Of a stretch of 39,909 bases of DNA, positions 34,435-39,909 are shown piece after piece. The stretch is taken from assembly GCA_028293645.1 (NCBI GenBank), contig JAQGOK010000176.1:1-39909 (forward strand). The letters are read 5' to 3'. Under the pieces are notes generated by a model, which was not told where the DNA came from, ran no database searches, and was given only the letters and a program-made list of their open reading frames with translations. This stretch comes from Chthoniobacter sp. GTDB taxonomy: Bacteria; Verrucomicrobiota; Verrucomicrobiia; Chthoniobacterales; Chthoniobacteraceae. The position numbers and the translations under genes were made by a program. Positions within the stretch are counted from its first letter, which is position 1. Every line of letters starts with the position of its first letter.

Positions 34435-35025
34435 GTGCCCTTCCATCACTTCATCCACGATTCCGCAGGCTGGCAAACGCTGGGGGACGAGACGCTTTTT
34501 GCCAATCCGCACCTGGAGGTGCATCGCGCGACCGTCACTTCGCCGACTCGTGCGGAGCCATTCGAATGGACGGTCACGCATCGCAAGGGCGCAGTCGTCA
34601 TTGTGCCGATGACGAAGTCCGGGGACTTCCTGCTCGTGCGCCAGGAACGTGTGGCGATCCGTGCCGCCATCTGGGAGTTCCCGGCTGGCCAGATCGACGA
34701 TCATGAAGAGCCGGAAGCGATCCGCGCGACCGCGCTGCGAGAGTTGCAGGAGGAAAGCGGCCACGAACTGGCCGCCGGTGGCGAACTTCTTTCGCTCGGG
34801 CATTTCTTCCCGAGTGTCGGTTTCACAGATGAGCACAGCCACCTCGTGCTGGCGCGTCCAGTGGTTCCGAGTTCACTCGGCGCTGCGCATGATTCCACCG
34901 AAGCCATCGTGGAATGCCGTGCCTTCTCGCCGGCCGAGTTCCAGCAGATGATCGCCCGCGGCGAGATCAACGATGCGAACACGCTCGCCGCCTACGCCCG
35001 TCTCGTGGCGCTCGGGCTTTGGTGA
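34435..35025 (+). CDS. NUDIX hydrolase (ADP-ribose pyrophosphatase-like)
   Basis: I choose GTG 34435 because GGAG lies 5 bases upstream and the residues before it are poorly protein-like; the product is 196 residues. The Nudix helix is visible as GQIDDHEEPEAIRATALRELQEESG. It has ten instead of seven residues between the first Glu and REL, an extra turn seen in some ADP-ribose or dinucleotide pyrophosphatases. The preceding strand WEFPAG and the later FFPSVGFTDEHSHLVLA fit the ADP-ribose hydrolase branch. It probably hydrolyses ADP-sugars or related nucleotides in the cytosol; the substrate is unproven. Confidence 0.9.
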   Translation: MPFHHFIHDSAGWQTLGDETLFANPHLEVHRATVTSPTRAEPFEWTVTHRKGAVVIVPMTKSGDFLLVRQERVAIRAAIWEFPAGQIDDHEEPEAIRATALRELQEESGHELAAGGELLSLGHFFPSVGFTDEHSHLVLARPVVPSSLGAAHDSTEAIVECRAFSPAEFQQMIARGEINDANTLAAYARLVALGLW

Positions 35026-35167
35026 CTCCCGAGGGGAACGGCTCTCGACGTCGGCGCGCGATCCCTCCTCAAAACAAGCGCCGCAGCAGCTCTCCAAATG
35101 GAGGAGCCGAACCTTCCTGACGAATAAATTGCGCCCTGCCGGGTTTTAGCCCTCAGTAACCGCCCCC

Positions 35168-35974
35168 ATGCCCTGGCTCAGCAAGCTGCTCAACAAACTT
35201 TTCAACCTTCGCGAAAACTCGGAGGGCGAAGTGGTCAAGCCGTTCCTCGATCACATGGAGGATCTGCGGTGGACGCTGATCAAGATGATCTCGACGCTCG
35301 CCGCCGGCATGACGCTCGCGTTCTTCTTCCGTCAGCCGCTCCTCGCGGTGATGACCGAGCCGCTGAAGGTCGTTTCGCCGAATCCGACGGACATCCTGAT
35401 CCTCACGCACCCGGCGGATTCGATCATGATTTCGCTGACGCTGGCCTTCTACGCCGGCATCACGCTCACGCTGCCGTTTCTGCTCTTTTTCGTGCTCGAG
35501 TTCGTGCTGCCGGCGCTCACACGGCAGGAGAAGAAGTGGCTGCTGCCGGGGATCGCCGGCGGCTTCGCGCTCTTCCTCGGGGGCGTGCTCGCTTGTTATT
35601 ACCTCGTGATGCCGCAGACCTTGCACTGGCTGCATGCGGATTCACTTTCGCTCAAGCTGAAGCCGACCTGGATCGCGCGCGAATACTTCAGCTTCGTGAC
35701 GCGGATGTGTCTCGGCTTCGGATTGCTCGGCGAATTGCCGGCCGTCATGACGGTGCTCGCCGCGCTGGGGTTTGTCAGCCACGCATGGCTGATCAAAACG
35801 CGCGCTTACGCCATCGTGGTCATCCTGATCCTGGCCATGATCATCGCGCCGACTCCCGATCCGATGACCTTCCTGATGCTCGGCGTGCCGGTGATCATCT
35901 TCTACGAGATCTGCATCTGGGTGGTGTGGCTGATTGAGCGCCGACGCGCCAAAAAAGCGAGTCAGTTGGAATAA
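35168..35974 (+). CDS. tatC: Sec-independent protein translocase subunit TatC
   Basis: The 268-residue protein has six membrane segments. The N-terminal cytosolic motif FLDHMEDLRWTLIKM is the TatC twin-arginine-recognition region (canonical H.eELR.R). Next come TLAAGMTLAFFF, the loop VVSPNPTDIL, then ITLTLPFLLFFVLEFVLPALT, GIAGGFALFLGGVLACYYLVMP, LCFGFGLLGELPAVMTVLAALGFV (with the conserved F...FELP-like GELPAV) and a C-terminal ILAMIIAPTPDPMTFLMLGVPVIIFYEICIW containing P.PDP. It forms the receptor of the Tat pathway with TatA/TatB, which are not in this window. The TIM-barrel protein at the start of the window has a Tat leader and is a plausible client. The gene appears monocistronic. Confidence 0.94.
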   Translation: MPWLSKLLNKLFNLRENSEGEVVKPFLDHMEDLRWTLIKMISTLAAGMTLAFFFRQPLLAVMTEPLKVVSPNPTDILILTHPADSIMISLTLAFYAGITLTLPFLLFFVLEFVLPALTRQEKKWLLPGIAGGFALFLGGVLACYYLVMPQTLHWLHADSLSLKLKPTWIAREYFSFVTRMCLGFGLLGELPAVMTVLAALGFVSHAWLIKTRAYAIVVILILAMIIAPTPDPMTFLMLGVPVIIFYEICIWVVWLIERRRAKKASQLE

Positions 35975-36075
35975 GGGCGTTCGCCGGTCGCGACGCTGTC
36001 GGGAAGAGCATCGAACATTCTTCCGCCCGGTTCTAAGGTTCTGCGCGGCGCATCCGTTTGCGCCTGTAGAAGCCT

Positions 36076-36678
36076 ATGTTAACCCCGGACGCGCCTGAGC
36101 TCCTGAGCCTGCTGGATCGCTACGAACGTCCGCTGGTTCGGTACGCGCAAAGTATCGTCGGGGATTCGGATTCGGCGCGGGATGTGGTGCAGGAAGTCTT
36201 CATCAAGCTGGCGCGGCGGCTGACTGCTCCCGTTCCGGAGGAAGCGGATGGCGCTTCCACCGATGGCTCCTCGGATCCTGCCACCTCCGGCTTCGATCGC
36301 ACCCGCGTGGAGCCGTGGCTTTTCACCGTCACGCGCAATGGTGCGCTCGATCACCACCGCAAACATCGCCGCATCATCCCCATGCCTCTCCCCGACGACC
36401 GACCCTGCGGCGCGCCTTCGCCCGCAGCCACGCTCGAAAGCCGCGACACGGAGCGCTCGCTCCTGCGCCTGCTCGACGCATTGACCGAAAACCAGCGCGA
36501 CGTCATCCGCCTCAAATTTCAAAACGATCTCTCTTACCGCGAGATCGCCGACATCACGCAACTCAGCGTGACGAACGTCGGCTTTCTCCTCCACACCGGC
36601 CTGAAAAAGCTGCGCGCACTCATCGCTGAGCAACCGCAGGACGACTTCGGCCTCCACCTTCGCAATCAAGCGCTATGA
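36076..36678 (+). CDS. ECF-type RNA polymerase sigma factor
   Basis: The 200-residue protein has region 2 at about residues 8-45 (LLDRYERPLVRYAQSIVGDSDSARDVVQEVFIKLARRL) followed by WLFTVTRNGALDHHRKHRR. Region 4 follows at about 130-190 (LLRLLDALTENQRDVIRLKFQNDLSYREIADITQLSVTNVGFLLHTGLKKLR). A variable linker of about 35 residues rich in D, S, T and A separates them. This is the two-domain extracytoplasmic-function type that directs transcription of a small regulon. Its stop TGA overlaps the ATG of the next gene (ATGA), whose N-terminus looks like the cognate anti-sigma factor, so regulation by that partner is very likely. Confidence 0.93.
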   Translation: MLTPDAPELLSLLDRYERPLVRYAQSIVGDSDSARDVVQEVFIKLARRLTAPVPEEADGASTDGSSDPATSGFDRTRVEPWLFTVTRNGALDHHRKHRRIIPMPLPDDRPCGAPSPAATLESRDTERSLLRLLDALTENQRDVIRLKFQNDLSYREIADITQLSVTNVGFLLHTGLKKLRALIAEQPQDDFGLHLRNQAL

Positions 36679-39600
36679 ATCCCGACGATCCCAAACTTAC
36701 CGCTTACGTCCTCGACGAACTCGAACCCGCCGAACGCGCGGAGATCGAGCAGCTTCTCCGCGACGATCCCGCGGCGCTTGCGGAAATCAACGCAAGCAGC
36801 GCCTTCGCGGCACGGCTGCGCCGCGAGTTTCAGGCGGAGATCACCGCTTCGCTGACGCCGGACCAACGTGGCGAAGTGCTCGCCGCAGCGACTCCTGGAA
36901 GTGCGACTTTGATGGATGCTGCTCCGGAAAAGATCACGCCCATGCCGCGACGTTGGATTCGTCCGTTTGCGCTGGCGGCGAGTATGGCGGTCGTGGCGGG
37001 AGCATCGTATGTCGCGTTGCGTCTGTCTTGGGATGCAGGGAGCCGACGATCGTTCGCAGCAGTTCAGGACAACGAGCGTTCTGCCGGAGCGGCTTACGCT
37101 CCTGCGCTCGAAAAGCAGCTCGCTCAGCTCGCTGAGGAGCCTGTCTCCCGCGCTCTTCCCGCGGCGCAACCGAGTGATCCCGGCGTCAGTCTCGCCATGA
37201 CTGAATCGCCGATTGCTGAAAATAGCCTCGTGGTCGATCAGCCAAGTGCCGGAAAACCGGTCGAGCTGGGATTGAAGCTCAAGGTTGGGAACCTGGCAGT
37301 GGCGGGGCAGCCTGCACTCCCAGGGGTTGATAAAAGCAAGGCGGAGCTGAAAGCGGATGCCGAAGGCTTCTACGAAAAGGGACGTTACGACCTGGCGTTG
37401 AAGCGCACCGAGCAGATCATCAACATCGAGCCGTACGACACCGAAGCGAGGAAGATGCAGGAGAAGATCAACCAGGCGATCGATGACTCCGCAGTTCCCT
37501 CATACAACGAGACCCGCTCGCGACTAACGGTCCGGGACGAGCTTGCAAGTGCGCCAAGGCCGCGGGCGAAGCAGGTCGCGGACACTGGTGCTGCTGGGCC
37601 GAACCGAGCCGATGGCCTCAGTCTTGGGACGGCCCCGAACACTCCGTCCGATGCTTCGGGCTTGGGCCGCGAGACGCCTGCCGAAGCTGATTTAGCCGCC
37701 GTGCAGATAGACATCGCGGGGGCAATGGCGTCAACGGCGTCGGGCGTTGCGCCGAGCCCGACAAGTTCGCCGGCTCCGAGTCCTAGTGGCTCTTTGGCCT
37801 CCAATCAGAATGCAATCGATACACTGTCATTCGCGACTGCGGGCGGCGCACCCCTAACGGGTCCGGCGCCGGCAGCGGACGCTGCAAAGGCCATGACAAG
37901 CTCAGCGGCTCCGGCCGACGGCACGGAAACTTGGGCATCTCAACCCGGCTCAATCCGGGGTTTCAGCGGCCGAGCGAGTTCAGCCTCGAGTGGCGATCCA
38001 AGTGCCCGTCCCACAACCCTTGCGCTCTCGAAACACCCCGCGCGAGGAGAGGCTCCCAAGGCTGCTGCTCCGGCTCCGCAGCAGATCACCCAAGGAGGGC
38101 CCGTTCCCTACTACCGCGGGCGCGGTATCGAGGAATCGGGCGTGTCCTCCTTCGGTGCGGAGGGCGTTGCGCTCCAGGACTCGCGAACGGCGGAGTACCG
38201 CTCGGTCCCACAGCCGGAGCCGGCGAAGCGCCTCACGCTGGTCCAACGAGTCCCGACTGAATCTAGCACCGAGGCTTACGACGCGATCACCGACAACGCG
38301 TTCCTCAGCGTCCGCGACAATCCGCTTTCGACCTTCTCCATCGATGTGGACACGGCGAGCTACTCCAATGTCCGCCGTTTCCTCAACCAGCAGCAACTGC
38401 CGCCGAAAGGCGCGGTGCGGATCGAGGAGCTGATCAACTATTTCGATTACGAATACCCGCAGCCCGAAGGCGACGCGCCGTTTTCGGCTACCATGGAAGT
38501 GGCCACCTGCCCCTGGAAGCCGGAGCATCGGCTCGTCCGCATCGGACTCAAAGGCCGCGAGTTGGCGCACGACAAACGCCCGCCGAGCAACCTCGTTTTC
38601 CTGGTCGATGTCTCCGGTTCGATGGAACCCGAAAACAAGCTGCCTCTGGTGAAGAAGTCGCTGCGGCTGCTGGTCGATCAGCTCTCGGATAACGACACCG
38701 TCTCCATCGCGGTGTATGCCGGCGCGAGCGGTTGCGTGCTGGACCCGACGAACAAGAAATCCGAGATTCGCGCCGCGCTCGACAAGCTCGAGAGCGGCGG
38801 CTCGACCAATGGCGCATCGGGCATTCGGCTCGCTTACGAGTTGGCGGAAAAGAGCTTCATCAAGGAAGGCGCGAACCGCGTGATTCTGCTCACCGACGGC
38901 GACTTCAATGTCGGCATCACCAACCAGAGCGAGCTTGTCGAGTTGATCGAAAAGAAAGCCAAGAGCGGGGTTTTCCTGACCGTGCTCGGCTTTGGGATGG
39001 GGAACTTGAAAGACTCCACGCTCGAGAAGCTCGCGGACAAGGGGAACGGCAACTACGGCTACATCGACACGCTGCTCGAGGGCAAAAAAATGCTCGTCGA
39101 TCAGATGAGCGGCACGCTCGTGACAATCGCCAAGGACGTGAAGATCCAGGTGGAGTTCAATCCGGCGCAAGTCGCTGGCTACCGGCTGATCGGCTACGAG
39201 AATCGCGTGTTGAAGAAGGAGGATTTCAACGACGACACCAAGGATGCCGGCGAGATCGGCGCCGGCCACACCGTCACGGCGCTGTATGAAGTCGTGCCGG
39301 CGAACGCGAAGTTGCCCGGCCTGCCGGGTGTGGACCCGCTGAAGTATCAAGGTGGCGCGCGCGCCGGGGAACGAGTCGCTACACAGCGTGGCGCTGAAGA
39401 CGCCCAAGCCAAGGATGACCCCGCCGGAAGAGTCTCCAGCGATCAAGCTCCGAGCCCTGCGGCGAAGGCCGCTTCCACGGAAATGCTGACGCTCAAGCTC
39501 CGCTACAAAGCTCCGCAAGGCGACACCAGCAAGCTCCTCGAATTCCCGCTGACCGACGACGGCAAAAGCTACGAACGCAGCTCGAAGGATTTCCGCTTCG

Positions 39601-39773
39601 CCGCGGCCGTCGCGAGCTTCGGGATGCTGCTTCGCGATTCGCCACACAAGGGAGCTGCCAACTGGAGTTCCACCCTCGAACTCGCGGCGGAAGGCAAAGG
39701 CGCAGATCGCAGCGGTTACCGCGCGGAATTCGTCGGCCTCGTCGAGCGCGCCAAAGCCGCCAGCAGCAGGTAA
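36675..39773 (+). CDS. Membrane anti-sigma-like protein fused to TPR-like, linker and vWA (YfbK-type) domains
   Basis: The 1032-residue protein starts with an anti-sigma-like helical region (LTAYVLDELEPAERAEIEQLLRDDPAA, residues 8-34) without a clear zinc-binding HCC motif. A single membrane helix lies at about 98-117 (FALAASMAVVAGASYVALRL). A TPR-like unit follows at 226-265 (AEGFYEKGRYDLALKRTEQIINIEP). Then comes an extracytoplasmic Pro/Ala/Ser-rich linker of about 250 residues. The C-terminal half is the YfbK family: YDAITDNAFLSVRDNPLSTFSIDVDTASYSNVRRFL, the vWA domain with MIDAS DVSGSM (645-650), ILLTDGDFNVGITN, and a DUF3520-type end. The sequence thus links a sigma factor to a surface-exposed metal-binding domain. 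It overlaps the sigma gene by 4 bases. The ligand and the signal are unknown. Confidence 0.92.
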   Translation: MNPDDPKLTAYVLDELEPAERAEIEQLLRDDPAALAEINASSAFAARLRREFQAEITASLTPDQRGEVLAAATPGSATLMDAAPEKITPMPRRWIRPFALAASMAVVAGASYVALRLSWDAGSRRSFAAVQDNERSAGAAYAPALEKQLAQLAEEPVSRALPAAQPSDPGVSLAMTESPIAENSLVVDQPSAGKPVELGLKLKVGNLAVAGQPALPGVDKSKAELKADAEGFYEKGRYDLALKRTEQIINIEPYDTEARKMQEKINQAIDDSAVPSYNETRSRLTVRDELASAPRPRAKQVADTGAAGPNRADGLSLGTAPNTPSDASGLGRETPAEADLAAVQIDIAGAMASTASGVAPSPTSSPAPSPSGSLASNQNAIDTLSFATAGGAPLTGPAPAADAAKAMTSSAAPADGTETWASQPGSIRGFSGRASSASSGDPSARPTTLALSKHPARGEAPKAAAPAPQQITQGGPVPYYRGRGIEESGVSSFGAEGVALQDSRTAEYRSVPQPEPAKRLTLVQRVPTESSTEAYDAITDNAFLSVRDNPLSTFSIDVDTASYSNVRRFLNQQQLPPKGAVRIEELINYFDYEYPQPEGDAPFSATMEVATCPWKPEHRLVRIGLKGRELAHDKRPPSNLVFLVDVSGSMEPENKLPLVKKSLRLLVDQLSDNDTVSIAVYAGASGCVLDPTNKKSEIRAALDKLESGGSTNGASGIRLAYELAEKSFIKEGANRVILLTDGDFNVGITNQSELVELIEKKAKSGVFLTVLGFGMGNLKDSTLEKLADKGNGNYGYIDTLLEGKKMLVDQMSGTLVTIAKDVKIQVEFNPAQVAGYRLIGYENRVLKKEDFNDDTKDAGEIGAGHTVTALYEVVPANAKLPGLPGVDPLKYQGGARAGERVATQRGAEDAQAKDDPAGRVSSDQAPSPAAKAASTEMLTLKLRYKAPQGDTSKLLEFPLTDDGKSYERSSKDFRFAAAVASFGMLLRDSPHKGAANWSSTLELAAEGKGADRSGYRAEFVGLVERAKAASSR

Positions 39774-39777
39774 TTCG

Positions 39778-39909
39778 ATGACCGCATTCTCCCGTTCCTG
39801 GTACTTCGCCCTGATCGCCCTCGCGACCACCGCGTCGGCACAGGCTCCAGCCGAGATTACGCCTGCAGAACTCGCGAAACTTCGGGAGCGCCTGACGCAG
39901 CTCGAAGCG
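39778..39909 (+). CDS. N-terminus of an exported protein (truncated by window end)
   Basis: ATG 39778 lies 4 bases after the vWA stop and starts a typical Sec signal peptide (WYFALIALATTASAQA, cleavage likely after ASA) followed by PAEITPAELAKLRERLTQLEA, a helix with heptad-like Leu spacing that may begin a coiled coil. Only 44 codons are visible and the frame runs off the window. It is probably the third gene of the sigma/vWA operon; no family can be named from this much. Confidence 0.8.
   Translation, partial: MTAFSRSWYFALIALATTASAQAPAEITPAELAKLRERLTQLEA

Noticed and set aside
37980-39830. Long minus-strand open frame (about 616 codons) opposite the vWA gene
   Set aside because: It lies wholly antisense to the conserved vWA/MIDAS coding region and shows no motif.
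1-39909. CRISPR array or transposon
   Set aside because: No regularly spaced direct repeats, Cas genes, transposase or terminal inverted repeats of insertion-sequence type were seen.

Overview
The window is about 40 kb of GC-rich, densely coded chromosomal DNA from a Gram-negative bacterium. It encodes a TamB/TamA outer-membrane assembly pair, TatC, a periplasmic HtrA protease and several exported proteins. The gene mix (a GldA/GldF/GldG plus DUF4340 transport module, an ECF sigma factor joined to a YfbK-like vWA protein, a Tat-exported sugar-isomerase-like TIM barrel, a cytosolic-type beta-helix protein) is what I would expect of Verrucomicrobiota, perhaps a Chthoniobacter/Spartobacteria-like lineage. 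That placement is inference from gene content; there is no rRNA marker here. I see no phage, no intact insertion sequence and no CRISPR array.

Layout: 0.1-3.2 kb holds tRNA-Leu(UAA), a secreted protein with one heme-c motif, an unrecognised small protein and a Tat-type TIM-barrel protein. 3.4-6.6 kb holds a secreted double-psi beta-barrel-like protein, holB and a Gfo/Idh/MocA oxidoreductase. 6.6-8.5 kb is a zone of gene decay around tRNA-Val(GAC) and a Fur-family gene: a frameshifted and internally deleted antiporter/RCK remnant, a possible tail of its upstream partner, and the C-terminal stub of an ArsS-like radical SAM gene. 8.5-12.8 kb (minus strand) carries an enolase-superfamily enzyme, an MsbA-type ABC exporter and a YihY membrane protein. 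12.9-19 kb (plus) carries tamB then tamA with a 4-base overlap. 19-25.8 kb (minus) carries a beta-helix protein and the gldA-gldF-gldG-DUF4340 operon. After a 526-base spacer the plus strand carries a PQQ-type beta-propeller protein, a cardiolipin-synthase-like lipoprotein, purL, and an MBL-fold hydrolase. A tRNA-like sequence and a strong bidirectional terminator separate these from htrA (minus). The window ends with a NUDIX hydrolase, tatC, an ECF sigma factor overlapping a 1032-residue anti-sigma/vWA protein, and the start of another exported protein.

Functional themes: envelope biogenesis and surveillance dominate (TamA/B, MsbA-like exporter, YihY, cardiolipin synthase, HtrA, TatC, DPBB protein, sigma/vWA pair). 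TatC encoded here could export the TIM-barrel protein that has a twin-arginine leader. Housekeeping is represented by holB, purL and two tRNAs. The points most worth checking are an in-frame insertion of a heptamer-type repeat with inverted ends inside purL, the decayed cluster abutting the tRNA-Val 3' end, the odd tRNA-like structure at 32.6 kb, and the sigma factor translationally coupled to a fused anti-sigma/vWA protein.
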